The notes beneath the pieces are model-generated. The model had not been told where the DNA came from and ran no database searches. It worked only from the letters and a program-made list of their open reading frames with translations. From assembly GCF_021168475.1 (NCBI RefSeq), contig NZ_JAJOZT010000001.1, forward strand, positions 1 through 64,000: a DNA stretch of 64,000 nucleotides, written 5' to 3'. Shown here in pieces: positions 50,911 to 62,503 of the stretch (the stretch's first letter is position 1; each line of letters begins with the position of its first letter). The position numbers were made by a program, and so were the translations under genes. The DNA comes from Pseudoclavibacter sp. 13-3 (GTDB taxonomy: Bacteria > Actinomycetota > Actinomycetes > Actinomycetales > Microbacteriaceae).

Positions 50911-51384
50911 ATGATCTATCGAGAACGTCTGCGACCTCATGGTGGGGCCTATATCGCATTGCTGTTGATCATTCCCGCCTTCGCGACGGTCTTCTACAAA
51001 GTGAGCCCCGTCACCGGCTTCATCGTCGGTCCCGTGCTCTTCGTGCTCTTCGCGTCCATCAGCTGGCTGGCCTCTCCCCTGATCACGCTCGCCTCCGACC
51101 GGCTGCGGGTCGGCCGTGCGAGCATTCCGCTCGCGGCGCTGGGAGATCCCGTGGTCTATCGCAGAGGCGACGAGGCGCTCGAACAGATACGCGGGCAGCT
51201 CGACCTGCGTGCCTTCGTGGCCTTCCGGGGCGGAGTCGATCTCATCCGCATCCCGGTGATCGATCCCGAAGACCCGACGCCCTACTGGCTGATCGGATCT
51301 CGGCATGCAGACGAGCTGGCCGCCGAGATCCGGCTGGCTCAGGCGGCGCAGTCCTTGCAGACCGGTCCGAGCGAGCTCTCGTGA
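50911..51384 (+). CDS. DUF3093 membrane protein
   Basis: A 157-residue protein with two N-terminal membrane helices (AYIALLLIIPAFATVFY, GFIVGPVLFVLFASISWLA) and a cytosolic PH-like beta domain (DRLRVGRASIPLAAL, TPYWLIGSRHADELA). Typical DUF3093 position next to dut. Divergent from dut; its end overlaps the convergent DUF4193 gene by 46 bp. Confidence 0.9.
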   Translation: MIYRERLRPHGGAYIALLLIIPAFATVFYKVSPVTGFIVGPVLFVLFASISWLASPLITLASDRLRVGRASIPLAALGDPVVYRRGDEALEQIRGQLDLRAFVAFRGGVDLIRIPVIDPEDPTPYWLIGSRHADELAAEIRLAQAAQSLQTGPSELS

Positions 51385-51629
51385 TCGAACTGTGTGCGGT
51401 GCTTCACCAGAAAGCACTCCACGCAGGTGAACTCGTTCTCCTGCGGAGGCAGCACGACGACGTCGAGTTCGGCGTCTGACAGATCTGGTCCGTCGGCCAG
51501 AGCGTACTCGCTCGTGTCGTTCTCGTCGTCGGCGGTCGCCTTCGGCTTCGAGGGGATGCTCTGCTTCAGTGCGTCGAGCGAATCGGATTCGTCCTCTTGT
51601 CGCCGAGGCGCGTCATAGTCTGTGGCCAT
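51339..51629 (-). CDS. DUF4193 family protein
   Basis: A 96-residue acidic protein with the family's C-terminal zinc-type motif FTCVECFLVKHRTQF followed by VCKDC. The ATG at 51629 opens with the conserved MATDYDAPR. Probably abundant and small, function unknown. Convergent overlap with DUF3093, divergent from sepH. Confidence 0.9.
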   Translation of the reverse strand: MATDYDAPRRQEDESDSLDALKQSIPSKPKATADDENDTSEYALADGPDLSDAELDVVVLPPQENEFTCVECFLVKHRTQFDHESSLGPVCKDCAA

Positions 51630-51811
51630 GTCTGTGTCCGTTCTGCTTGCTGTGGCGCAGATAGCATGCATCATTGTCTGACGTTTCGCAAACCGTGCGA
51701 TTTTATTCGGGGTTCCGCACTGCTCGCGAGAAAACACGGCAAGCCTGCAGATCTCGGGCCGGTGCAGGTGGCAAGATGTCAGAGACAGTGATGAGAGATC
51801 GCGAGGAGGCC

Positions 51812-52978
51812 ATGGTGCGCGAGCTGAAATTCGTCGGAACCGAGGACGATCGGCTGCTGCTGGTCGATCCCCAGGGCGAGCAGTTCGCCGTGCCGGTGAC
51901 GCCCGAGCTGAGACAGGCCATTCGAGTGCGGCGCCCCCTGCCGTCTGCCGCACCTCGCAGTGCACTGCCGGCACCGCGTGAGGTGCAGCAGCTCCTGCGA
52001 TCCGGGCTCACCAGCGAACAGGTCGCCGATCACTTCGGCGTCGAAGCCGAGTACATCGCCAAGTTCGAGGCGCCGGTGATCGCTGAGCTCGAGCATATGG
52101 TCGACATGGCCCAAGAGGTTCCCCTGCACTTCAACGAAGAGGGCGCAGAGACGTCGACCTTCGGGCACATCATCGCGCATCGACTGGTCAACCGCGGCGC
52201 CGAGCACACGATGTGGTCCAGCTGGCGCGAAGACGACGGACGCTGGACCGTGCAGGTGGCATACACTGCAGATGACGCCGATCGGGCCGCACGCTGGTTC
52301 TTCGACCCGCGGCGTCGCCAGCTGACGCCGGCGAACGAAGAGGCAGATCAGCTCTCGAGCGCACAGGACCTCGAGCCGGTGAAGCCGGTGCGGCTGCGCC
52401 TGGTCGACGCGGCGACGACCGTCGACACCTTCCCGCTGGAGAGCAGTGAAGAAGAGGACGCCGCCGCAGCACCGTCTTCGACTCAGATCCCAGACCCGGC
52501 CACTGCCCGCGCCGACGGTGCCCGACTGTGGGAGAACGCGCTGCGCGCCCGCCATGGCCAGCATGATGATCGCTCCGAGGCAGACGCCTCCTCGCCTGCC
52601 CGCGACACGACTCCCGACACGTCGGCACGACCAGGCCGTGTGACACCGACCGACCACGTCGTGCGCACTGCTCCCGACGGACTCCGCGGTGAGCGGCCGA
52701 AGGTGCACAGCGAGACCGAAGACCTGCTCCAGGCCCTGCGTCGTCGGCATGACGCCGAGAAGAAGCCAGAGTCCGATGAGCAGGCGGGCCTGCGTCCGGC
52801 ATCCCCAGCGCGACTGCACGTCGTTCCCGAGCAACTGCCCGAGGCGGCCGAGCCGGCGGCCGACCATCCCGGTCAGAGCGCTTCGGCTTCTGACGCCGCG
52901 GCTCCGCGCAAGGGGCGGCCGAGCCTGCCGAGCTGGGACGAGATCGTGTTCGGCACCAAACCGCACGACGAGAAGTAG
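51812..52978 (+). CDS. sepH: Cell division protein SepH (septation protein)
   Basis: A 388-residue protein that in Streptomyces and Mycobacterium stimulates FtsZ assembly. The conserved N-terminal domain (RELKFVGTEDDRLLLVD, then LTSEQVADHFGVEAEYIAKF, the helix-turn-helix that binds FtsZ) is followed by a long disordered acidic/Pro region and a short conserved C-terminal tail (SLPSWDEIVFG). ATG 51812 fits the domain start. Expressed towards the convergent phosphatase gene. Confidence 0.92.
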   Translation: MVRELKFVGTEDDRLLLVDPQGEQFAVPVTPELRQAIRVRRPLPSAAPRSALPAPREVQQLLRSGLTSEQVADHFGVEAEYIAKFEAPVIAELEHMVDMAQEVPLHFNEEGAETSTFGHIIAHRLVNRGAEHTMWSSWREDDGRWTVQVAYTADDADRAARWFFDPRRRQLTPANEEADQLSSAQDLEPVKPVRLRLVDAATTVDTFPLESSEEEDAAAAPSSTQIPDPATARADGARLWENALRARHGQHDDRSEADASSPARDTTPDTSARPGRVTPTDHVVRTAPDGLRGERPKVHSETEDLLQALRRRHDAEKKPESDEQAGLRPASPARLHVVPEQLPEAAEPAADHPGQSASASDAAAPRKGRPSLPSWDEIVFGTKPHDEK

Positions 52979-52982
52979 CCTC

Positions 52983-54131
52983 TCACCAGCGGATCAGCGG
53001 CACCTCGCGCTCCCAGCTGCTGAAGCCGCCGTGCTGGCCGATCATGCGGCGCGAGGCCTCGTCTGCCTGCAGCCCGCGATAGAGGGCGGCGCGTTTGCCC
53101 ACAGCAACCACGGCGATGTCTCCGAGACGGTGCCGAGCCATCGCATCCACCGGAGAGCCGAGCAGCCCGCTGTCGCACAGCTCGCCGCGCGTGCACGTCA
53201 CGAACTCGTCGACGCCTGCAGCTTCGTCGAGATGGCGCTGCAGATCGGCCGCCACCGCGTCGTGATCGGCCGCGCCGTCGAGCACCAGCTGCACACAGCG
53301 CGGCTCCCCAGCGGTCGCCAGAATGGCCTCGGCGCCCGACCATTCGGAGAGCAGCACGTGATCGCCCTCGGCGATGTCGAGCATGCCGTGGTCGCCGGTC
53401 AGCACCGTGCTGCAGCCGCCGCGGTCGAGCCGGGCGCCTGCCATCGCCGCGTCGATCTGCTCGAGCATCGCCGACCATCGAGGCGACTCCCAGCCCCGCC
53501 GGTGGCCGATCTTGTCGAGCTCCGGCACATACACCTGGACGAGCGAACGCGTGGCGTGGCGGCGGATGTCTGCGAGTGCGGCGAAGCGGTCGTCGAGAGC
53601 GTCGGCCGCGACGTAGCGCGCCCCACGCAGAGTCGCCTCGCTGAACCCGCTGTGCTCGTAGTCGGCCGGACCGACGGCGAAGGCCTCGACGCCGAGGCTG
53701 CTCGCGCGTTCGAACAGGGTGGGGTGCGGCTGCCAGGTCGCCGGTGACATCTCTGGCCCCCAGCCGCTCAGCTGGTTGCGCACGGTCGCGGCATCGCGAT
53801 CGTAGACGCTGTAGCCGACGATGCCGTGCGCCGCCGGGGCGAGGCCGGTCGCCAGCGAGGTGAGCGACGCTGCGGTCGTGGTGGGCAGGCGGGCGCTGAG
53901 GGTGCGATGCGGATGCCGGCGGTCGGCCTGCAGCAGATGCCGCGCGTACCCGGAGCGGGCCTGGAGATTGTGCCGGCCCAACCCGTCGACGAGCACGATG
54001 GCGAAGTGATCGCAGGCAGGCAGCTCGAGCGACGAGCGGGTGCGTTGGCCCACCACGGCTTCGAGGCCTTCTCGCGCCACGTCCTCGATGAACGCGGTGT
54101 TGTCGGTGGGGGCGGGTAGAATCCGAGTCAC
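52983..54131 (-). CDS. Alkaline phosphatase superfamily / nucleotide pyrophosphatase-type hydrolase
   Basis: A 382-residue metal-dependent phosphodiesterase/phosphatase. VLVDGLG provides the first metal ligand Asp, PTTTAASLTSLATG the nucleophile Thr, VLTGDHGMLDI the second metal site. Cytoplasmic by lack of a signal peptide. Divergent from parC, stop 4 bp from sepH stop. Substrate unknown. Confidence 0.9.
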   Translation of the reverse strand: MTRILPAPTDNTAFIEDVAREGLEAVVGQRTRSSLELPACDHFAIVLVDGLGRHNLQARSGYARHLLQADRRHPHRTLSARLPTTTAASLTSLATGLAPAAHGIVGYSVYDRDAATVRNQLSGWGPEMSPATWQPHPTLFERASSLGVEAFAVGPADYEHSGFSEATLRGARYVAADALDDRFAALADIRRHATRSLVQVYVPELDKIGHRRGWESPRWSAMLEQIDAAMAGARLDRGGCSTVLTGDHGMLDIAEGDHVLLSEWSGAEAILATAGEPRCVQLVLDGAADHDAVAADLQRHLDEAAGVDEFVTCTRGELCDSGLLGSPVDAMARHRLGDIAVVAVGKRAALYRGLQADEASRRMIGQHGGFSSWEREVPLIRW

Positions 54132-54199
54132 CGGTACAGTCTCGCACAGCAGGCGGATGACCCCAGGCCGGTGCAGACCGAGCAGGCAGACTGGAGACC

Positions 54200-56701
54200 A
54201 TGAGCAGCACCGCGACCGATCAGCCGAAGCAGCGCATCGAAGACATCGACGTCACGACCGAGATGCAGCGCAGCTACGTCGAGTACGCGATGTCGGTGAT
54301 TCACTCGCGCGCGCTCCCCGACGCCCGCGACGGGTTGAAGCCCGTGCAGCGGCGCATCCTCTACATGATGCGTGAGATGGGCCTCTCCCCCGACAAGGGG
54401 CACGTGAAGTCGGCCCGCGTGGTCGGTGAGGTCATGGGCAAACTGCACCCGCACGGCGACTCCGCGATCTACGACGCACTGGTGCGTCTCTCGCGCGACT
54501 TCGCGATGGAGGTGCCGCTGGTCGACGGCCACGGGAACTTCGGTTCGCTGGACGACGGCCCGGCGGCATCACGATACACTGAGGCCCGACTGACCGCTGC
54601 GGCCATGCTGATGACCGACAGCCTCGACGAGAACGTCGTCGACTTCGTGCCCAACTATGACAATCAGCTGCAGCAGCCCAGTGTGCTGCCCTCGCCCTTT
54701 CCGAACCTGCTGATCAACGGCACGAGCGGCATCGCGGTCGGCATGGCGACGAACATGGCGCCGCACAACCCTCGCGAGGCGATCGCTGCCGCCGTGCACC
54801 TGCTCCGGCATCCGCACGCCACTGTCGACGACCTGATGCGCCTGCTGCCCGGCCCAGACCTGCCCAGCGGCGGCAGCATCGTCGGTCTCGACGGCGTGCA
54901 CGACGCCTACGAACGCGGCCGCGGCATCTTCACGATGCGCGCCAAAGCCTCGATCGAGCGGGTCAGCCCACGGCGCCAGGGCATCGTCATCACCGAGCTG
55001 CCGTACATGGTCGGCCCCGAGTCGGTCATCCAGAAGATCAAAGACGGTGTCACGGCGAAGAAGCTGCAGGGCATCTCGAACGTGCACGACCTCACCGATC
55101 GCAACAACGGGCTGCGTCTGATCATCGACGTCAAAAACGGATTCTCTCCCGAGGCCGTGCTCTCATCGCTCTACCGGCACACGCCGCTCGAGACGAACTT
55201 CGGCATCAACAACGTCGTGCTGGTCGACGGTCGGCCGCGCACGGTCGGGCTCGTCGAACTGCTGAGCGTCTACAATGCGCACCGCATCGAGGTCGTTCGT
55301 CGCCGCAGCCAGCATCGTCTCGACCGGGCGCAGGAACGCCTGCATCTGGTCGAGGGGCTGCTGATCGCGATCGTCGACATCGACGAGGTCATCGCGTTGA
55401 TCCGCTCGAGCGACGACACCGAGACAGCGCGCGGTCGTCTGATGAGCGTCTTCGACCTCAGCCAGCCGCAGGCAGACTACATCCTCGAGCTGCGGCTGCG
55501 TCGCCTGACGAAGTTCAGCCAGATCGAGCTCGAGAGCGAGCGCGACGACCTGCGCAGGCGCATCAAGACGCTCACCGAGCTGTTGGGCAGCGAACGTCGC
55601 CTGCGCGACCAGGTGGCCCGCGAACTCGACGAGGTCGCCGAGGCGCTGAGCCAGCCTCGCCGCACCGTGCTGCTGACCGAAGACGCCCGCACCGTCGCTG
55701 CCGATGTGCCTCTCGAGATTCCAGATGAGCCCTGCGCGGTGCTCTTGGGCGCCAACGGCAGACTGGTGCGTCAGTCGATCGACGAGGCGCAGACGGCCGA
55801 ACGTGCACCAGCTGACGGGCAGCCGACCCGCGTCGAGGCCCCGCCGGCGCTGCAGGTCGGCGATCAACTCGATACCGGTCGACGGCGCAGGTCAGACGGG
55901 CTCGCCGCAAGCATCCAGACGACCACGCGGGCCGAGCTCGGCGTCGTCACCGACCACGGTCGCATGCTGCGGGCGTCGGTGCTGGGCATCCCCGCCGGTG
56001 CTCCCGGCCTCGTGCAGTTCTCCGGAGGCGTGCACCCTGAGACCCTGGTCTCGCTCGACGACGGAGAGCGGGTCGTGACAGTGGTGTCTCTCGACGATCC
56101 ACGTCCGCTGGCCGTCGGCACGTCATCCGGCGTGGTCAAGCGCGTGCAGCATGACGTGCCCGACAAACCCGACTGGGAGGTCATCGCGCTCAAGAAGGGC
56201 GACCGCATCGTCGGTGCGGCACCAGCGGCTGACGACGATGAACTCGTCTTCGTCTCGCGTCAGGCTCAGCTGTTGCACTATCCGGCGAGCAGCGTGCGCC
56301 CCCAGGGACGCAGCGCGCAGGGCATGGCCGGCATGCGGCTGGGCGCCGACGACGAGATCGTGTGGTTCGGCGTCGTTCCGAAGGCGGCGCTGTCGGCCGG
56401 GCAGGTCGCCGTGCTGACCATCGCCAACGACTCGACCGCCTTCGCCGACATCGTGCCGGGGTCGGCCAAGATCTCTCCGTTCAGCGAGTTTCCGGCCAAG
56501 GGGCGCGGCACCGGTGGTGTGCGTGCACAGCGGATGCTGAAAGGCGAAGACCAGCTCGCGCGCGCGTGGGTGGGCGCCGGCGCTCCGCTGGCCTCTGGCG
56601 TGAAGGGAATCGCAGTCGAACTGCCCAGCACCCTCGTTCGGCGAGACGCGTCGGGCGAAGTTCTGGCCGCTCCCGTGCTCACTGTGGGCGGTCGCTGCTG
56701 A
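54200..56701 (+). CDS. parC: DNA topoisomerase IV subunit A (GyrA/ParC type)
   Basis: An 833-residue cleavage subunit of a type IIA topoisomerase. Winged-helix region HGDSAIYDALVRLSRDF is the quinolone-resistance-determining segment; SRYTEARL holds the catalytic Tyr (~residue 126). The C-terminal beta-pinwheel (~residues 540-833) is present without the GyrA-box typical of gyrase, which supports ParC-type function. Convergent with parE, an unusual split of the two subunits. Confidence 0.92.
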   Translation: MSSTATDQPKQRIEDIDVTTEMQRSYVEYAMSVIHSRALPDARDGLKPVQRRILYMMREMGLSPDKGHVKSARVVGEVMGKLHPHGDSAIYDALVRLSRDFAMEVPLVDGHGNFGSLDDGPAASRYTEARLTAAAMLMTDSLDENVVDFVPNYDNQLQQPSVLPSPFPNLLINGTSGIAVGMATNMAPHNPREAIAAAVHLLRHPHATVDDLMRLLPGPDLPSGGSIVGLDGVHDAYERGRGIFTMRAKASIERVSPRRQGIVITELPYMVGPESVIQKIKDGVTAKKLQGISNVHDLTDRNNGLRLIIDVKNGFSPEAVLSSLYRHTPLETNFGINNVVLVDGRPRTVGLVELLSVYNAHRIEVVRRRSQHRLDRAQERLHLVEGLLIAIVDIDEVIALIRSSDDTETARGRLMSVFDLSQPQADYILELRLRRLTKFSQIELESERDDLRRRIKTLTELLGSERRLRDQVARELDEVAEALSQPRRTVLLTEDARTVAADVPLEIPDEPCAVLLGANGRLVRQSIDEAQTAERAPADGQPTRVEAPPALQVGDQLDTGRRRRSDGLAASIQTTTRAELGVVTDHGRMLRASVLGIPAGAPGLVQFSGGVHPETLVSLDDGERVVTVVSLDDPRPLAVGTSSGVVKRVQHDVPDKPDWEVIALKKGDRIVGAAPAADDDELVFVSRQAQLLHYPASSVRPQGRSAQGMAGMRLGADDEIVWFGVVPKAALSAGQVAVLTIANDSTAFADIVPGSAKISPFSEFPAKGRGTGGVRAQRMLKGEDQLARAWVGAGAPLASGVKGIAVELPSTLVRRDASGEVLAAPVLTVGGRC

Positions 56702-56712
56702 CGAGTGCAGGC

Positions 56713-58803
56713 TCAGGCATCGATGCGGTCGCGGTCGATCTCGCCGCTGGCCTCCATGATGAACTCGCGACGAGGGGTCACCTCTGAGCCCATCAGCACG
56801 TTGAAGACGCCTTCGGCGGCGTGCAGGTCGCTCAGGTTGACTCGGCGCAGCAGGCGGTGCTGAGGATCCATCGTCGTCTCGGCGAGCTGGTCGGAGTCCA
56901 TCTCGCCCAGGCCCTTGTACCGCTGGATGGGCTCTTTGTAGGTGCGGCCCTGCTTGCGCAGCATCGCGATCTTCTCGTGCAGCTCGTCTTCAGAGTACGT
57001 GTAGATCGTCTCGCCGGGGCGCTTGCCCTTGCGCGGCACGACGAGGCGGTGCAGCGGCGGCACCGCGGCGAAGACGCGTCCCGCCTCGACCATCGGACGC
57101 ATATAGCGAAAGAAGAGCGTGAGGAGCAGAGTGCGGATGTGCGCGCCGTCGACGTCGGCGTCGCTCATCATGATGATGCGTTCGTAGCGTGCCTGATCGG
57201 GGTCGAAGGTGCGCCCAGAGCCGGCGCCGACCACCTGGATGATGTTGGCGCACTCGGCATTGTTCAGCATCTCGGCGACGCTGGCCTTCTGCACGTTGAG
57301 GATCTTACCTCTGATCGGCAGCAGCGCCTGGAACTCGCTGTTGCGCGCCATCTTCGCGGTGCCCAGCGCCGAGTCGCCCTCGACGATGAAGAGCTCGGTC
57401 TGATCGGACTCGTTCGACCGGCAGTCGACCAGCTTGGCCGGCAGGCTCGACGACTCCAGTGCGTTCTTGCGGCGCAGCGTCTCTTTGTGGGTGCGTGCCG
57501 AGATGCGCGACTTCATCTCGGCGACGACCTTCTCGAGCAGCAGGTACGACTGCGCCTTGTCGTCGCGCTTCTTCGACGTGAAACGCTCGGTCAGCCCCTT
57601 CGAGACGATGCGGCTGACGATCTGGCGCACGGCCGGTGTGCCGAGCACCTCTTTGGTCTGACCCTCGAACTGCGGCTCGGGCACGCGCACCGTCACCACA
57701 GCGGTGAGCCCGGCGAGCACGTCGTCTTTCTCGACCTTGTCTGAGCCTGCTTTGAGGCGGCGAGAGTTCGTGGTGACCTGTGCGCGCAGCGTCTTCAGCA
57801 GCGCCTGCTCGAAGCCGGTCTGATGGGTGCCGCCCTTGGGCGTCGCGATGATGTTCACGAACGACTTGACCGTGGTGTCGTAGCCGGTGCCCCACCGCAG
57901 TGCCACGTCGACGTGGCAGGTGCGCTCGACCTCAGTGTCGACCATCTCGCCGCCGTCGCCGAGCACAGGAACAGTCTCGGTGAAGTCGCCGTCGCCCTCG
58001 ATGCGCCAGGTGTCGGTCACCGCGGTGTCAGCACCGAGGTACTCGACGAACTCGCTGATGCCGCCGTCGAAGCGGAAGCGCTCCTCGGCCACCTCCTCGC
58101 TGCGCTCGTCGTTCAGCGCGAGTTCGAGTCCGGGCACCAGGAACGCGGTCTGCCGCGCGCGTGCCTCGAGGTCGGCGAGACTGAATCGCGATCCTCTGGT
58201 GAAGATCTGCGGATCCGCCCAATACCGAATGCGCGTGCCGGTGACTCCCTTGCGCACCTTGCCGACGACACGCAGGCGGTCTGCCGAGGCAGCATCCGCC
58301 AACGGGGTGAACGGCGACTTCGGGCCGACGCCCCGAGCGTCGTCGAAGAAGCCGGGAGCACCCCGATGAAACGAGAGCTGCCAAGTCTTGCCGTCTCGGT
58401 CGACCTGGACGTCGAGGCGTTCGCTCAGCGCGTTGACCACTGAGGCGCCCACGCCGTGCAGGCCTCCAGAGCTGGCGTACGATCCGCCGCCGAACTTGCC
58501 GCCGGCATGCAGCTTGGTGAGCACGACCTCGACGCCGCTCAGGCCGGTCTTGGGCTCGATGTCGACCGGGATGCCGCGGCCGTGGTCGCGCACCTCGATG
58601 CTCTCGTCGTCGTGCACGACGATCTCGATCGATTCGCCGAACCCGCCGAGCGCCTCGTCGACCGAGTTGTCGATGATCTCCCAGAGGCAGTGCATGAGAC
58701 CGCGTGAGTCGGTCGAGCCGATGTACATGCCGGGCCGCTTGCGAACGGCCTCGAGACCTTCGAGAACTGAGAGCTGACTGGCCGAGTAGGCTGCCGTCGC
58801 CAC
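56713..58803 (-). CDS. parE: DNA topoisomerase IV subunit B (GyrB/ParE type)
   Basis: A 696-residue ATPase subunit. GHKL motifs: IIDNSVDEALGGF, DHGRGIPVD, GLHGVGASVVNALS; TOPRIM: FIVEGDSALGTAKM and MSDADVDGAHIRTLL. It starts 4 bp after the sigA stop, so it is read in an operon with sigA. Stop is 11 bp from the convergent parC stop. Confidence 0.93.
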   Translation of the reverse strand: MATAAYSASQLSVLEGLEAVRKRPGMYIGSTDSRGLMHCLWEIIDNSVDEALGGFGESIEIVVHDDESIEVRDHGRGIPVDIEPKTGLSGVEVVLTKLHAGGKFGGGSYASSGGLHGVGASVVNALSERLDVQVDRDGKTWQLSFHRGAPGFFDDARGVGPKSPFTPLADAASADRLRVVGKVRKGVTGTRIRYWADPQIFTRGSRFSLADLEARARQTAFLVPGLELALNDERSEEVAEERFRFDGGISEFVEYLGADTAVTDTWRIEGDGDFTETVPVLGDGGEMVDTEVERTCHVDVALRWGTGYDTTVKSFVNIIATPKGGTHQTGFEQALLKTLRAQVTTNSRRLKAGSDKVEKDDVLAGLTAVVTVRVPEPQFEGQTKEVLGTPAVRQIVSRIVSKGLTERFTSKKRDDKAQSYLLLEKVVAEMKSRISARTHKETLRRKNALESSSLPAKLVDCRSNESDQTELFIVEGDSALGTAKMARNSEFQALLPIRGKILNVQKASVAEMLNNAECANIIQVVGAGSGRTFDPDQARYERIIMMSDADVDGAHIRTLLLTLFFRYMRPMVEAGRVFAAVPPLHRLVVPRKGKRPGETIYTYSEDELHEKIAMLRKQGRTYKEPIQRYKGLGEMDSDQLAETTMDPQHRLLRRVNLSDLHAAEGVFNVLMGSEVTPRREFIMEASGEIDRDRIDA

Positions 58804-58807
58804 CGAT

Positions 58808-60181
<1,374 letters not shown>

Positions 60182-60389
60182 TGGCTTCGAACCTTCCTGA
60201 TCAACGCGCAATCGAACAACCCATTATCGCACGGGTTCGTCAGCAGGCATGTATCCCCGCCGATTGTGTACAACATCATGCCGACCACCGGTATTCCCCG
60301 GCGCTGGCCCCAGGCGGAAAGCGAGAATCGTGATGCTTTCGTGACTCGACACCGGGGCCTGCGCACGGCGTCGCGTCACGGGTCTTGGG

Positions 60390-60403
60390 TACAATCGACG
60401 TCG
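60390..60403 (+). promoter_or_regulatory. -10 box for a leaderless SDR transcript
   Basis: TACAAT (60390-60395) lies seven bases before the GTG start at 60403, and no SD precedes it, so the transcript most likely begins at the start codon. No clear -35 is seen. Confidence 0.55.
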
Positions 60404-61272
60404 TGACCTCGAAGACCACTCAGCCTGCCACAGCACTCATCACCGGCGCCGACGCCGGGGTGGGGCGCAGCGCGGCTGCAGCGCTCGTCGGGGCCGGATT
60501 CTCCGTGACGCTCGCGGGCCGGTCCAAGACTCGACTCGACCGTGCCGCAGACGAGATTCGCGAGCAGACGCCGAATGCTGAGATCGATGTGCTCGAGTTC
60601 GATCTGGCCTCGATCAGCGAGATCAAAGAGGCCGCAGCCGAGTACTTGGTCAGACACGATCCGTGGAGCGCCCTGCTGAACCTGGCCGAGGTCTCTGGCA
60701 TCAGCAGGCGTGTGCTCACCGAAGACGGCTTCGAATGGAACTTCGGCGTGAACTACCTGGGCCACTTCGCGCTGACCGGACTGCTCCTACCCGGAGCCGC
60801 CAAGCAAGCCAAGGTCGTCTCGCTGACGTCTGCGCACTATCGCTCGTCGAGCATCCGCTTTCACGACCTGCGATTCGACCACGGCTATACCGGCGTGCGA
60901 GCCTTCGCTCAGAGCAAGCGCGCCCACCTGCTCTTCGCCCGCGAGCTCGATCGGCGCTGTCGCAGCACCCGCGCACGACAGTATCCGCATGGCGTGCGCT
61001 CGGTCGCTCTGCAGCGTGAGCCGCTGCTCGTGAATCGGCTGACGCATCCGCTGCGCCGTTTCGGCCCTTCGCTCGACGCGATCGCGGGCCAAGCCGCCGC
61101 GCAGCTGATCGTCGACGATCACGGAGCCGGCGGCGAGCTGTTCGCTCCGGCAGTCGCAGCCGATCACTCCGGCTACCCGGTGCGGGTGACCGGTCTGCAG
61201 CTGCCCGAAGAGCAGACCGAGGCCAAACGCCTCTGGCGCATCTCTGATCAGCTGACCCGCGTGACCTGGTGA
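60403..61272 (+). CDS. Short-chain dehydrogenase-like protein with altered active site
   Basis: A 289-residue Rossmann-fold SDR. LITGADAGVGRSAAAALV is the cofactor loop, and VNYLGHFALTGLLL and SLTSAHYRSSS are family blocks. The catalytic Tyr of YxxxK is Phe here (codon 60904-60906, FAQSK), and the NNAG motif reads NLAEVSG. It is therefore perhaps non-catalytic or has a different function. Divergent from sigA. Confidence 0.85.
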   Translation: MTSKTTQPATALITGADAGVGRSAAAALVGAGFSVTLAGRSKTRLDRAADEIREQTPNAEIDVLEFDLASISEIKEAAAEYLVRHDPWSALLNLAEVSGISRRVLTEDGFEWNFGVNYLGHFALTGLLLPGAAKQAKVVSLTSAHYRSSSIRFHDLRFDHGYTGVRAFAQSKRAHLLFARELDRRCRSTRARQYPHGVRSVALQREPLLVNRLTHPLRRFGPSLDAIAGQAAAQLIVDDHGAGGELFAPAVAADHSGYPVRVTGLQLPEEQTEAKRLWRISDQLTRVTW

Positions 61273-61327
61273 TCGCGCAAGGCGCAGCCACTGCCGGCTG
61301 AGCGCGCGATGACTCGGCGATCGGCGA

Positions 61328-62275
61328 TCAGACCATCGGCGGCAAGCCGTTGTCAGAGCCGTCGCCGTCGTTCGGGCGCTTGCCGCCGTCCTGGTGTCTC
61401 GCGAGGAAGCTCTCGAACTCGGCGCCGATCTCGTCTGCGCTGGGCACGTCGGTCTGATCGAGCGTCGGCGCGCGCGAGGCGAGATACTCGTCGTGCCGTT
61501 CTTCGAGGTTCTGCACCATGGTCTGCAGCTCGTCGCTTTCGCTCACCTGCTCGTCGAGCTTTGTGAGGAACTCTTTGGAGTGGTCGCGCAGCTCGTCGGT
61601 CGGCAATGCGAGACCTGTGGCCACGGCGACGCGCTCGGTCGCGGCAACGGCGGCCGGCGGGCATTCGGTCTCGGCCAGGTAGTGCGGCGTAAGCATGACG
61701 AAGCCGGTCACGTCGTAGCCTGCTTCGCTGAGGCGATGCTCAAGCATGTGCAGCGCGCTCGCGGGCATCGTCGTGGTGGGCTGCCAGACGCCGAACTGAT
61801 CGATCATGTCGCGTCGGGTGCCAGACACGGCGGTGCCGATCGGTCGTGTGTGCGGTACAGGCATGGGAATCGAGTGCACCCAAGTGACCTCTGAGACCTC
61901 GAGGTCGTCGAGCAGCGCCACCAAGTCGTCGAGGAACGCCAGCCAGCGGAAGTCGGGCTCGAAGCCGCGCAGCAGATAGAACGGAGCGCCCGTCTGGTCG
62001 TGCATAAGCTCCAGGGTGAGCGACGGCACCGTGATCTCGGTGATGTGGTCGACCACCAGCTGGGCGACGGGGCGTCGTGACCGGTAGTCGAGCAGATCGT
62101 CGGGATCGAACTCGACGACCGTCTCTGGGTGCAGTCGCGACATCAGGTTCTCGGCGAACACCTCGACGACTGAGCCCGCGTCGGCATACCCCTTGAGTGC
62201 TGCGACGAGCGGGATGCCACGGGGCAGATCCTGCAACTGGGCGCGCAGCGTATAGAGAGGGTGGCGGAAAGGCAT
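61328..62275 (-). CDS. PAC2-family protein
   Basis: A 315-residue protein of the PAC2 (proteasome-assembly-chaperone-like) family common in actinobacteria: GYADAGSVVEVFAENL, PFYLLRGFEPDFRW and SGTRRDMIDQFGVW. The acidic C terminus (~residues 235-315) is helical. Cytosolic; precise role unknown. Stop 56 bp from the convergent SDR stop. Confidence 0.9.
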   Translation of the reverse strand: MPFRHPLYTLRAQLQDLPRGIPLVAALKGYADAGSVVEVFAENLMSRLHPETVVEFDPDDLLDYRSRRPVAQLVVDHITEITVPSLTLELMHDQTGAPFYLLRGFEPDFRWLAFLDDLVALLDDLEVSEVTWVHSIPMPVPHTRPIGTAVSGTRRDMIDQFGVWQPTTTMPASALHMLEHRLSEAGYDVTGFVMLTPHYLAETECPPAAVAATERVAVATGLALPTDELRDHSKEFLTKLDEQVSESDELQTMVQNLEERHDEYLASRAPTLDQTDVPSADEIGAEFESFLARHQDGGKRPNDGDGSDNGLPPMV

Positions 62276-62503
62276 GTGGCGATTCTACCGGCTGACGGGC
62301 TCCGAACGGCCGCTCAGATGTTCGCCAGCAGCGCACGACACCCGATGATGCGAGGTCGCATCAGTCTCGGTTCGACTCGGCATCGAATACGACTGGTCGC
62401 CGGGCTGCGTCGTGTTCTGCGAGGCGCAACGCTCGTAGTAGGCTCGATCCAGGATGCGTACAGCGCCTCCCCCTTCAACACGGTGGAACGCAAGGAGCGA
62501 AAC

